NCBI GenBank assembly: GCA_014860005.1
Contig: JACZKP010000094.1
Location: 1-47,201, forward strand
Origin: Verrucomicrobiota bacterium
GTDB taxonomy: Bacteria; Verrucomicrobiota; Verrucomicrobiae; Limisphaerales; UBA11358
DNA length: 47,201 bases
Reading direction: 5' to 3'
Below, piece by piece: positions 24,023 through 32,357 of this stretch. The notes beneath the pieces were generated by a model, which saw only the letters and a list, made by a program, of their open reading frames with translations, had not been told where the DNA came from and did not search any database. The stretch's first letter is position 1. Every line of letters begins with the position of its first letter. Both the position numbers and the translations under genes were made by a program.

Positions 24023-27000
24023 TCAGAGTCGCGTCGCCAGATAAAACCAGTAGCACGCGGCGGGCACGGTGGTCTGATTGAAGCAGTTCTCGTTGTGCAG
24101 CGGATAGCGGGCGAAGTCTATGTATTGCTCGTTCACCGGCCAGTCGTACCAGTTCGGGACCATCTTCTTCGTCGGCCCGAAATTCAGCAGCCATTGCTGC
24201 ACCCAGCCGTTGGCGCTGCGGCTCATCGCGTTTCCCTCGTTGCCCTGCCCGTACGGAATGTGACCGACGATCAGGTCCCGCGCCTGCCCGGTGACCAGCG
24301 CATCCACGATGAAGTTGAAATGCTGCGCGTTGTCGCCCACACCCGTGCAATACGAGAGATTGTCCGGGTTGGCGCCGAGGCTGTAGTTCGCGCCCTGGAC
24401 CGCGGCGGCGAGGTAGGCGGGTTTCTGGGTCAGTTCGTAGGCGTGAATGAGGGCCAGACCGCCCGCACCCGGCGTGCTGAAGAACCGGCTGACGAAGATC
24501 ATGGGCATGTCGGTGCGATGGCCGGTGATGATGTCAAAGGCGTTCTTGCGGCTGAACTCGATGGCGTGGTCGGCGTAGGCCGTGATGCGCTGCACAGCGC
24601 GTTTCTTCAGTTCCAGATCGCCCAACCGCTGGGGCAGTCGGGCGTAAGCGAAATCAGCTTCCGGCTGTTCCAAGTAGAGCTTCGCCTCTGCGGCCAGTTC
24701 GGTGGACTGTTTGAACGCGGCGTCGTAGGCCGGGTTGCCGGTGGCGAACAGCAATTCCACCGCGGCCATGGCGCGCTTGTCGCGGAGTTTCTTGGGCAGT
24801 TCTTTGTGGAACCCGAGGACCTTCTGGTAGGTCGGGTCGCTTTCCTTCGCGTGCGTTTCGGCCCAGTTCCAAGCTCGCTGGGCGGAGTCCAGATATTCGA
24901 CCGATCGCTGCTTGTCGTAGGCGGCGAGGACCCGCGCGGCCCGTGCCGCGGCGGCGGCGTAGTGCAGGGTCGTCTCGTGATCCACCGCATAGACGCCGGC
25001 ATACTTGAGCATGGAACTGGTTTCACCGCTGTAGCAACCCCAACCGTCCCCGTAGCCGCCGCGCACGCCGCCATCGGGAAGTTGCAGCCGCTTCCACAGC
25101 GCCATTTGCCAGAGCGCTTCATCAAGAATGTCGGGCAGGTTGTTCTTCGCCTCCTCCGCCGGCAGCGAGAGTTTCATCCGCGCGAACGCGGCGGGGTTCA
25201 AATCGTACAGGCCGAGCAGGTCATACGTGGCGCTCAGGTGATGGCCCAGCGTATCCCAATCGCCGGCATCCTGGTAACCGCCCCAGACTCCGTCCACGCG
25301 CTGGAGGGGGCCGGCTTTCGCCAACTCAAGCATGTGCTCGCCGCGCGTGCCTTCCTGTCCGGCCTGGTAGGGAATGTCCAATTGGTAGAACTCCACTCCG
25401 TCGTCGGGATGAAACGTGCGCGGGCGCTGGTAGGTGCTGGCGGGGGGGCCGAGTTCAATCCCCTGACGCTGCGTGAGGATGCCCTGCATGGCGGCTTTGA
25501 ATGGCGCCTCCCACACATTGGTTGCGATGCGGAAAGGTCCACTGGTCCCGAGGCCGGGGACGAAGACGCGGTATTCGCCCGGCTTGCTGAACGCGCTGAA
25601 GTCGAGGCGATGCACCGCCGCCTTGGTGTAGTCGAGCTTTTCGTGGATGGAGATTTGTTCCTCCGCGCCGCCAGCCTTGGCGAGTTGCGCTTTGCCGGTA
25701 AACACGCTTTGCCCCGCCAGATCGAGCAGTTCAAAGCTGTCCACTGAGTGGGTGCCACTGCCGTGATTGCCGTCCTTGTCCACGCCCATCCAGAAAGACA
25801 GGTAGGCCCGCTTGAAGGGATCGTCTGGCCGATATCCGGTTTGAATCGCATGCACCGCCAGGCTGCGCGACTCGCGGGGCTTGTGGACATACGTGACGGT
25901 TTCCGTGGATGTATTCACCCCCACGAAGCGGATGACGTAAGTCGCGCCCTCCTTGAGTGGCGAAGGCAGCCGAAGCGAAATCGTGTAGCGGAACGGCAGG
26001 GGCTGGCTGTAGCCGTTGGGCTTGCCCTTGCGGAAAACGGCCCGCGGAACAGTCGGCATGGTGTAGGCAGGATCGTAGGTGGACTGGATCCGATATGCGG
26101 CGGGTTCGTCCACGACCCCCTCCTCGAGCGACTGTCCGGTCGTTGCCTTCTCGATGAACACGTGCTTGCCGTCGGGAGAAAGCTGGCCCACCCGGGTTCG
26201 CTGCTCGTTCACCCTCCGGTAAAGCGCCTTGGGAAAGTAAGCCAGCACCCTCCCTGCCTTCACCGTGTGGCGGGGCTTGTCCTTTGCTTCCTCCACCAGT
26301 TCGTCGCCGGGTTGGGGCGCGTAGGGGAGGAGTTGGTTGTTGGCGTGTTGTCCTGCCTGAAGCGTTATCGCGACCACATCGGGCGCGACGGCGCAGACCG
26401 ACGTCACCGTAGGGCCGTCTGCCGGATGCGCGACGCCCTTGGCTAACATTTCCTGGCGGGCCTTCTCCCGCCCCTCCACCGCCAGTCGTTTAAATTCCGC
26501 CTCGCGGTTAAGTTGGCGCTTGAATTCCGCGCGCTGGGCCCGCAGCTCCTCGGTCGGCGGCACGAGCGCGACGCTGGACAAAACCAAATCCACCGCGCTG
26601 CTGCTCCAATCACCAATCAGAATCCAACTGGCGATATTGGTGAGTCCGGCCGCTTGCCCCGGCCTCTCGATATTCTGCGGGAACGCGATGGACGCGCCGT
26701 GCTCGGCCACGACCTGCGCTGGCACGCCGGGCGTGAGGTTGCTCACATCGAAGCCGTAGGCGTGGCTTGTTTCATCGGCATCCCCGAGATGCAGGTTCAG
26801 AGTTCGGATGCGGTTTGACGTACTCACGGTCAATGTGAGCGCGGGCGACCAGTCAGCGTAACCGTCCAAGGCCACGTTCAGCCCGGGGATGCCTGCTCCA
26901 CCCTGGGCGCTTTGGGCCACAATGCGGATGCCCTCCGGTTGGACGCTGAAATCCTTGGGGGCCTGTTCCCAGGAACCGAAGCCGAACACGAACGGACGGT

Positions 27001-27118
27001 CGCACCTGCTGATGACGGAGTTGGATGGAGCCGTGAGATCAGCCGCCCCCGCGTTGGATGGCCAGACCGACAGGCCGAGGGTGAAGAAGAGCGATACAGG
27101 CAGTGAGGTTCTTTTCAT
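24023..27118 (-). CDS. GH9 family glucanase-like enzyme, multi-domain, exported
   Basis: 1031 residues. The signal peptide ends near residue 25 (SNAGAADL). A beta-sandwich of unknown family (about 30-190) is followed by a charged helix or coiled coil (TEELRAQRAEFKRQLNREAE, about 195-215) and a second beta region (about 235-410). A CelD_N-type Ig domain (about 415-545: AVHAIQTGYRPDDPFKRAYL, then KPGEYRVFVPGLG) precedes the GH9 (alpha/alpha)6 domain. YQDAGDWDTLGHHLSATYDL (about 613-632) holds the catalytic-base Asp pair, YGDGWGCYSGETSSMLKYAG lies mid-domain, and HNENCFNQTTVPA (about 1007-1019) fits the terminal N-E catalytic acid motif. GH9 enzymes are inverting beta-glucanases or exo-glucosidases. 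The length (usual 550-900) reflects two extra N-terminal domains. Third gene of the five-gene operon. Confidence 0.88.
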   Translation of the reverse strand: MKRTSLPVSLFFTLGLSVWPSNAGAADLTAPSNSVISRCDRPFVFGFGSWEQAPKDFSVQPEGIRIVAQSAQGGAGIPGLNVALDGYADWSPALTLTVSTSNRIRTLNLHLGDADETSHAYGFDVSNLTPGVPAQVVAEHGASIAFPQNIERPGQAAGLTNIASWILIGDWSSSAVDLVLSSVALVPPTEELRAQRAEFKRQLNREAEFKRLAVEGREKARQEMLAKGVAHPADGPTVTSVCAVAPDVVAITLQAGQHANNQLLPYAPQPGDELVEEAKDKPRHTVKAGRVLAYFPKALYRRVNEQRTRVGQLSPDGKHVFIEKATTGQSLEEGVVDEPAAYRIQSTYDPAYTMPTVPRAVFRKGKPNGYSQPLPFRYTISLRLPSPLKEGATYVIRFVGVNTSTETVTYVHKPRESRSLAVHAIQTGYRPDDPFKRAYLSFWMGVDKDGNHGSGTHSVDSFELLDLAGQSVFTGKAQLAKAGGAEEQISIHEKLDYTKAAVHRLDFSAFSKPGEYRVFVPGLGTSGPFRIATNVWEAPFKAAMQGILTQRQGIELGPPASTYQRPRTFHPDDGVEFYQLDIPYQAGQEGTRGEHMLELAKAGPLQRVDGVWGGYQDAGDWDTLGHHLSATYDLLGLYDLNPAAFARMKLSLPAEEAKNNLPDILDEALWQMALWKRLQLPDGGVRGGYGDGWGCYSGETSSMLKYAGVYAVDHETTLHYAAAAARAARVLAAYDKQRSVEYLDSAQRAWNWAETHAKESDPTYQKVLGFHKELPKKLRDKRAMAAVELLFATGNPAYDAAFKQSTELAAEAKLYLEQPEADFAYARLPQRLGDLELKKRAVQRITAYADHAIEFSRKNAFDIITGHRTDMPMIFVSRFFSTPGAGGLALIHAYELTQKPAYLAAAVQGANYSLGANPDNLSYCTGVGDNAQHFNFIVDALVTGQARDLIVGHIPYGQGNEGNAMSRSANGWVQQWLLNFGPTKKMVPNWYDWPVNEQYIDFARYPLHNENCFNQTTVPAACYWFYLATRL

Positions 27119-27130
27119 GCTACTGAAGGA

Positions 27131-28399
27131 TCATGATCTTGAATGCTTTCGCAACTCCGCCATTGTCTCGCGCTGGCGCTGCTCAACAAAGGCGCGAGCT
27201 TTTGCCACCTTCGCCTTTGCGGCAGCGGGATCATTCACCATCTTGAGGACGGCTGGCACAAGCCGTTTGATTTCCTCCTCCACGTCAAAATCGAAGAGCC
27301 AGTCGCCGAGGCCAATGTCACGCCACATAATGCCCTTGCTGGTCTGTTCGGCGAAACGGCAGACGATGGCCGGCACGCCGTTGCCGATGCACATGATGGG
27401 CGAATGCATTTCCAGGCCGAACAGCCCTGCGCTGCGAAGGTAAGTGCTCAGGGCCTCGTCGGTCAGCCAGAACCGTTCGCGCCAGACCACGCGTGAACGC
27501 ACATCGTCGGGCAACTGGTCCACGATCCAGCGCTTACCGACCGCCATCTGGCTTTGGTCTTCGGGACACACGAGCACCTTGAACGGCGTCTCACGCGCGA
27601 TGGCGGTGATGGCGGCGCGCAACGGCGCGTGATCATGCTCTGCCATTGCTTCGTTGCGGGCGTGGCGCTCATTGGCCCGCGCATCCATCGGCGTTTTGCG
27701 GATTTCCCAATACGGCGTCCAGCGCAGTCGTGGAATGCAGCACAGGAATTTCCCTTCCTCTAATCCATTCGCTTTGAGAAACGCGGTTGCCTTTGCATCG
27801 TCTCGCAGATCGCAGGCGAACGCGCCGTCCGGTCCGAATTCCATGACGGGACAAGTCACGCCATCGGCCTTCGCCTTCGCAAGGGAAACGGAGTCGCGGA
27901 AAAATGCGAACCTTGCCTGGCTGAGTATCTCCTTGTCCCGGCTGCCGGTGAAGAACGAGCCATGCGTGATACCATAAACACCGTAGGGTTTCCCCGTGTG
28001 CTTCGCGAATGCCGCGACGTCGCCAGCAGCCACCAACGATGGGCCGGAGCCGTGCAGGAGAAAATCGGCCCACGAAATCGCCTCGGCGAGTTCCGGATTT
28101 GAAGCCTTGCCGTCCGCTCCGATGTTGCCCTTCACGATGCGCAGTTTCGGAAAGCGCCGATGCTCCATTGCCGCGACCTCGGGCGACAAATCTCCGGATG
28201 CCCAAAGCATCGTCTCGGCTTCGGGTATGTGTTTCTCAATCAGCGTCAGCACGCCCGGGGTGTGTGCGATGTCGCCGATGTTCACGACCTGCCACGAGGA
28301 GCGCAGCAGGATGCGCGGCGGACGACCCGGGACTGCGGCGCGCAAAGAAGTTGCGAGCGCAGCGGCCAGTGTAGTTTGGAGGAAGTGGCGTCGGTTCAT
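27131..28399 (-). CDS. Tat-exported polysaccharide pyruvyl transferase-like protein
   Basis: 422 residues. The N-terminus [19 protein letters not shown] is a Tat-type signal (R-R-H-F-L), so the protein should be folded in the cytoplasm and then exported. The rest matches the polysaccharide pyruvyl transferase family: [18 protein letters not shown] (early 'N.GD' segment), [16 protein letters not shown] (about 119-134, the nucleotide-site 'G.GP' loop), [14 protein letters not shown], and late [20 protein letters not shown] (about 331-350) with the 'R.H....A...G.P' type motif. Bona fide family members add a pyruvyl ketal to polysaccharides from phosphoenolpyruvate inside the cell. An exported form would have no obvious donor, so the real activity may differ. 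Its ATG overlaps the upstream LamG stop (ATGA); the GH9 gene follows after 12 bases. Confidence 0.7.
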   Translation of the reverse strand: MNRRHFLQTTLAAALATSLRAAVPGRPPRILLRSSWQVVNIGDIAHTPGVLTLIEKHIPEAETMLWASGDLSPEVAAMEHRRFPKLRIVKGNIGADGKASNPELAEAISWADFLLHGSGPSLVAAGDVAAFAKHTGKPYGVYGITHGSFFTGSRDKEILSQARFAFFRDSVSLAKAKADGVTCPVMEFGPDGAFACDLRDDAKATAFLKANGLEEGKFLCCIPRLRWTPYWEIRKTPMDARANERHARNEAMAEHDHAPLRAAITAIARETPFKVLVCPEDQSQMAVGKRWIVDQLPDDVRSRVVWRERFWLTDEALSTYLRSAGLFGLEMHSPIMCIGNGVPAIVCRFAEQTSKGIMWRDIGLGDWLFDFDVEEEIKRLVPAVLKMVNDPAAAKAKVAKARAFVEQRQRETMAELRKHSRS

Positions 28400-29451
28400 G
28401 GTTTTGATGCTTTGATGTTCGCTGCTTCATGGAGTGCCTTTATCTCGGCGTCATTCAACGCACGATTAAACACCGCCAGGCCGCCGAACTTGCCGATGGT
28501 TGCTTCCTTGAGCATCGAACCGACGGCGTAACGCGCGCCAACGGTGAAGTCCGAGCCGCCACCGGGTTTCGTTATCGCGTGCTTTGCGGCGTCGTAACGG
28601 AAAATGCCGCGTCCGTGGTAGTAAGGATTCATGCCGCGATCACTGCCGCCGGGTCCTTCGTGGGTGAAGTAACGGTCGTTGCGCTTGTCCTTCACCGGAT
28701 CCAGCGGTCGCGCGTCGAGCACGCCGTTGAGATAAGCGCGGATGTATTTCCCGTCGTAGGTGAAGCCCAGCGAACACCACTCCTCTTCCGGCACTTCGCT
28801 CCGCGTGGCGGCGTAATCGGCGCACCACGGGAACGCGCTGCCGTCGGCGCGGCGTGTCACGCCACCCTCGCTGGAAATGTGCGGCACGAGCTGACGTGGC
28901 CCGCCGTACGTTGGCATGTTCATCAGCAACGCGTATTGGCGCGTGCCAGTGTCGTCATTCGCTCCCTTGCCCTCGCTCCACATGCCGGCGATGGTGCGGC
29001 TCTGGTTAAGGTTCACGAGGCGCACCACGGCGAACATGCTGACCTGCGCGTCAGGCCCGCTGATGTTTAACCCGCCAGTTTCAGCGTAAGGAATCTTGAA
29101 GTACTGCTTGCCGTTCAACTCCGCTGAATAGCCGGAAAACGGCCCGCCTGCGACCCGCGCAATCGGCCCGCCGACTTCCTGCAACGGCAAGTTCTCTTTC
29201 GTGCCGGACGAATCGCGCGGCAGGCCGGCCTCTTCGCCGAAAGTCCAGAACGCTACGAGGCCGGGCATCTGTTCGATCACACGGCGGTTGCCGGTGGGTT
29301 CGGCGGCTTTCAGTCCACACACCGATACGAGGAGGGCAGTCGCGAGGAAATGCCGCGCCTTCGTGGGGGACGTTTGCCCGAGCACGCGCGCCAGCCACCC
29401 GCAGCCACCGGCGAACACGATGCGACTTTGGAACGAATGACGGCGATTCAT
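28396..29451 (-). CDS. Exported LamG/concanavalin-A-like domain protein
   Basis: 351 residues; first gene of the five-gene operon. The N-terminus is long and Arg-rich ([16 protein letters not shown]), with a hydrophobic stretch up to about residue 50 ([20 protein letters not shown]) that should direct export. The remainder is a jelly-roll of LamG/concanavalin type: [20 protein letters not shown] (about 63-82), then [40 protein letters not shown] (about 226-245) and [20 protein letters not shown] (about 318-337), the last two being the standard LamG strands. It is probably a carbohydrate-binding or adhesive protein presenting or sensing the substrate; no catalytic acid pair of a GH16-like enzyme is seen. 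Its start is 122 bases from the divergent oxidoreductase gene. Confidence 0.75.
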   Translation of the reverse strand: MNRRHSFQSRIVFAGGCGWLARVLGQTSPTKARHFLATALLVSVCGLKAAEPTGNRRVIEQMPGLVAFWTFGEEAGLPRDSSGTKENLPLQEVGGPIARVAGGPFSGYSAELNGKQYFKIPYAETGGLNISGPDAQVSMFAVVRLVNLNQSRTIAGMWSEGKGANDDTGTRQYALLMNMPTYGGPRQLVPHISSEGGVTRRADGSAFPWCADYAATRSEVPEEEWCSLGFTYDGKYIRAYLNGVLDARPLDPVKDKRNDRYFTHEGPGGSDRGMNPYYHGRGIFRYDAAKHAITKPGGGSDFTVGARYAVGSMLKEATIGKFGGLAVFNRALNDAEIKALHEAANIKASKP

Positions 29452-29471
29452 AAGCGTTCAGAGAATAACCC

Positions 29472-29499
29472 TTGAGCCTTACCGTTGTCCCGCCATAAT
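29472..29499 (+). promoter_or_regulatory. Candidate promoter for the Gfo/Idh/MocA gene
   Basis: TTGAGC at 29472-29477 (4 of 6) and CATAAT at 29494-29499 (5 of 6) with a 16-base spacer, on the + strand between the divergent operon and the oxidoreductase. The leader would be about 70 bases. Candidate only. Confidence 0.33.
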
Positions 29500-29573
29500 C
29501 GCGTCAACGGCTGGCCGCTGGTTCGGCGGTCCGGCAGCAATGAAATGGTAACCCCAGCAAGCCCAAGCGTCGT

Positions 29574-31013
29574 ATGAAGAAAAACCAAAGCACCGCTCTC
29601 CGCCCACGTAGCGCCGCCTACACCCGTCGCCAGTTTCTGGCGCGCTCCGCGACGGCGGTGGCCGCTTTCACCATCGTTCCCCGCCACGTTTTGGGCGGGC
29701 CGAAATTCGTGCCTCCCAGTGAGAAGGTCAACGTGGCCATCATCGGCTGCGGTGGTCAGGGAATGACGAACGTGCGTGCGCTCACCGCCCAGGCTGATGC
29801 ACAGATTATTGCCGTGGCTGACCCGGCGGAGCATCAGGACTTGCGGGCGTTTTACTACCGTTATGAATCCGGTCGCCTCGTGGTCAAGAAAACGGTGCAG
29901 GACCATTACGCGGCCAAGACGCCCAATTTCAAAGTCAACGACTACGAGGATTTCCGGGTCATGCTGGAAAAGGAAAAGTCCATTGACGCCGTGCTCTGTG
30001 CCACGCCGGATCATCTGCATGCTTACATCAGCCTGATCGCGATGCGTCAGGGCAAACACGTCTATTGCGAAAAACCGCTCACGCACAATGTCGCCGAAGC
30101 GCGGCTCGTGGCGCGCGTGGCGCGCGAAACGGGCGTCGCCACGCAGTTGGGCAACCAGGGTCATTCGGGCAACGACATTCGCACGACTTGCGAAATCATC
30201 TGGTCCGGCGCCATTGGCGACGTGCGTGAGGTTCATGCGTGGACCGGCGCCACGCGTTGGAACAAGCAACTCACCAGCGGCACGCCGCCCACCTCCGATG
30301 TGCCCAAAGGAATGAACTGGGATTTGTGGCTCGGCCCGCGCACCACCCGGCCTTACAGCACGGCTTACAATCCGGTAACGTGGCGGGATTTCTGGGATTT
30401 CGGCACGGCGCCCATCGGAGACTTTTTCTGTCACAACTTCGACCCCGCTCTTTGGGCGCTGGACCTGAAGGAGCCGTTGAGCATCGAGGCGCATGCCGTC
30501 GGTGGCGTGGACCCGCACATCGCCCCGCCTGGCGGCATCTATACGTATCGGTTCGGGGCGCGTGGGAAAATGCCACCCGTGAAATTCACGTGGTATGAAG
30601 GCGGACTCAAACCGGCGCGGCCCGATGGGCTTGAACCCGAGGACCGTCTGGGCGCCGGCGGCAATGGCATTCTGTTTGTCGGCGACAAAGGCATGCTCAC
30701 CTGTGGCGGCTGGGGAGGACGGCCCATGTTGCTGCCTGGTTCGCGTGACGAAGCTTACGAACGCCCGCCGCAGAAGCTGCCTCGATCCAAAGGCCACCAT
30801 CGCGATTGGCTGGACGCGTGCAAGGGCGGCCTGCCGGCCAGCGCCAATTTCGATTACGGCGCCGTGCTCACGGAAGTCGGCCTGCTCGGTCTGGTCGCCA
30901 TGCGCACCGGCAACATAATTGAGTGGGATGCCAAAGCCATGAAAGTCACCAACGCGCCGGAGGCCGAGCCGTTGATCAAAGGCAGCTACCGTCCGGGGTG
31001 GGAACTGGGTTAG
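29574..31013 (+). CDS. Gfo/Idh/MocA family oxidoreductase with Tat signal
   Basis: 479 residues. An N-terminal Tat signal (TRRQFLARSATAVAAFTIVP) directs export of a folded, cofactor-loaded enzyme. The NAD(P)-binding Rossmann domain begins VNVAIIGCGGQGMTNVRAL (about 53-71). HVYCEKPLTHNVAEARLV (about 162-179) carries the E-K-P motif. The central block GNQGHSGNDIRTTCEIIWSG and PLGDFFCHNF-type region (GTAPIGDFFCHNFDPALWAL) are typical of the large Tat-exported subgroup expanded in Verrucomicrobiota and Planctomycetota. Such enzymes oxidise or epimerise sugars or sugar acids; the known Tat-exported members use tightly bound NADP. The gene is divergent from the glycan operon, so its product may process released sugars in the periplasm. 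A weak hairpin overlaps the stop codon (31013-31029). Confidence 0.9.
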   Translation: MKKNQSTALRPRSAAYTRRQFLARSATAVAAFTIVPRHVLGGPKFVPPSEKVNVAIIGCGGQGMTNVRALTAQADAQIIAVADPAEHQDLRAFYYRYESGRLVVKKTVQDHYAAKTPNFKVNDYEDFRVMLEKEKSIDAVLCATPDHLHAYISLIAMRQGKHVYCEKPLTHNVAEARLVARVARETGVATQLGNQGHSGNDIRTTCEIIWSGAIGDVREVHAWTGATRWNKQLTSGTPPTSDVPKGMNWDLWLGPRTTRPYSTAYNPVTWRDFWDFGTAPIGDFFCHNFDPALWALDLKEPLSIEAHAVGGVDPHIAPPGGIYTYRFGARGKMPPVKFTWYEGGLKPARPDGLEPEDRLGAGGNGILFVGDKGMLTCGGWGGRPMLLPGSRDEAYERPPQKLPRSKGHHRDWLDACKGGLPASANFDYGAVLTEVGLLGLVAMRTGNIIEWDAKAMKVTNAPEAEPLIKGSYRPGWELG

Positions 31014-31070
31014 CGGGATTCGCTCCCGCACCCTTTAATCGGTGAAGACCCGTCGCGCCTTGGTGACGGT

Positions 31071-32357
31071 TCATGGACGTGTCGTCGGGTTCTCATACCA
31101 GATCACGCCCAGTCCATCGCTCTCCTCGCAAGTGACGACATCGAGATCGCCATCGCCGTCCAAATCGAGCGCCTGCATGAGATCGAATTTCACTCCCGCC
31201 GGCCCGCCGAGCGGGCGTTGCAGCCACGGGCCTTGAGGCTGGCGCTCCAACCAGCCGATGCCTTCGCGTTCGCCGGTCGCGCCTTCGCAGGTGAACAACA
31301 AGTCCGGCCACCCGTCGCGATTCACATCAGCGATCTTGACCGCCTTTGCATTTCCAATGTTGGACCCGTCCAAAGTCAAAACCTTTTCGCTCCAACTGCC
31401 GTCCGGTTTGCGCAGGCAGACTAATATGTCGCGAGGCTTGACTGCAACCGCCACGTCCACAAGTCCATCACGGTTCACGTCCGCAAGGTCGGCGAACATC
31501 ACTTCGCGACCGAGTCCGCCGATGGCGTGTTCGCGCCAGGGGGCATGATTGCGATTGGCGTTCGCGCCGGGATTCTCCAGCCAGAAAACGCCGGCACGTC
31601 CACCTCGCCGGTCGCTGAACACCACGTCCAAGTCGCCGTCCCCGTCCATGTCATGAGGAATGAGCGACATGATCCAGCCGGCTTTGCGCAATGGATGGAA
31701 TTTCCAGGCGCCGAGTTCATCGGGCCGCGCTGGGGCTTGCAGCCAGCCGATGCTCGCGTTAGCGCCCTTGGACGCAACCATCAAGTCCAAGCCATGTTGA
31801 CCGTCAAGGTCCATTGCAACCGCTTGCATCCACTGTTGCGAATTGCTGGTGGCGGGAAAGGCCACCGTGCTCCAACGCTCAGGCTTTAGCAGTTCCTCCC
31901 CATCGCCACGGAAGCGGTGCCAATAGATCGTCCGCGTCTTGCCCTCGGTGCCACTGATCACTCCCAATCGGCCATCGCCATCGAGATCGGCGAAAATCGC
32001 TTCCTCCGGACTGGCCACCTTGCCAACCGTCACGCGCGGCCAAGGCTGGCGCGCTTGTCGCGGGCCGGGGTTGAGATAAACGCGCACCTCGCCGCCTTCC
32101 TCCCAACCCGTGGCGATGTCCTGCAATCCGTCTCGGTTAAGGTCGCCAAGTTTCACGCCATCCGCGCCCTCGGAAGTATCATCAATGACATGACGCTTCC
32201 AAACTGGACCGGGGGCGGTGGTCACCGCGACCGGCAACACCGCGATTCGATTTGAAGACGATGCGGCGGCGAACGACGACGTTGTTGCACACACCATCAG
32301 GATCATGCCGAGGCCCACCGGGGCGGAATTCAAATTGCCTGTCGCGTTGCTTTTCAA
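31071..32357 (-). CDS. Exported FG-GAP/VCBS repeat protein, second copy
   Basis: 428 residues, with a signal peptide covering about 14-32 (LGMILMVCATTSSFAAASS). FG-GAP-like Ca2+ loops recur along the chain: LGDLNRDGLQDIATGW, FADLDGDGRLGVISGT, AMDLDGQHGLDLMVAS, PHDMDGDGDLDVVFSDR, LADVNRDGLVDVAVAV, IADVNRDGWPDLLFTCE and ALDLDGDGDLDVVTCE, consistent with a seven-bladed propeller. The order and spacing of the loops parallel those at 11911-13083, but the two are diverged. The ATG overlaps the stop of the sulfatase gene by four bases, so the two are translationally coupled. It may be a binding partner or anchor for the sulfatase. It ends convergently 58 bases from the oxidoreductase gene. Confidence 0.85.
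   Translation of the reverse strand: MKSNATGNLNSAPVGLGMILMVCATTSSFAAASSSNRIAVLPVAVTTAPGPVWKRHVIDDTSEGADGVKLGDLNRDGLQDIATGWEEGGEVRVYLNPGPRQARQPWPRVTVGKVASPEEAIFADLDGDGRLGVISGTEGKTRTIYWHRFRGDGEELLKPERWSTVAFPATSNSQQWMQAVAMDLDGQHGLDLMVASKGANASIGWLQAPARPDELGAWKFHPLRKAGWIMSLIPHDMDGDGDLDVVFSDRRGGRAGVFWLENPGANANRNHAPWREHAIGGLGREVMFADLADVNRDGLVDVAVAVKPRDILVCLRKPDGSWSEKVLTLDGSNIGNAKAVKIADVNRDGWPDLLFTCEGATGEREGIGWLERQPQGPWLQRPLGGPAGVKFDLMQALDLDGDGDLDVVTCEESDGLGVIWYENPTTRP

Noticed and set aside
22824..24044. 406-codon + strand frame across the SGNH gene and the start of the fusion gene
   Set aside because: Covers the junction of two well-supported minus-strand genes and shows no protein family features.
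23009..24350. Longer version of the SGNH protein starting at 24350
   Set aside because: The extra 114 residues are Arg/Gly-rich, lack a leader and overlap the GH9 coding sequence in another frame; the start at 24008 has a signal peptide and fits the operon spacing.
23954..25747. Long + strand open frame opposite the GH9 gene
   Set aside because: Composition is typical of an antisense shadow (Val, Arg, Gly repeats), while the minus strand encodes an unmistakable GH9 enzyme.
31013..31029. Six-base hairpin overlapping the stop of the oxidoreductase gene
   Set aside because: Short stem without a following T-tract, so it is too weak to call a terminator.
29448..31031. Long open frame on the minus strand opposite the Gfo/Idh/MocA gene
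   Set aside because: Rich in Arg, Ala and His with no domain or leader; it is the mirror of a high-GC gene with clear family motifs on the + strand.
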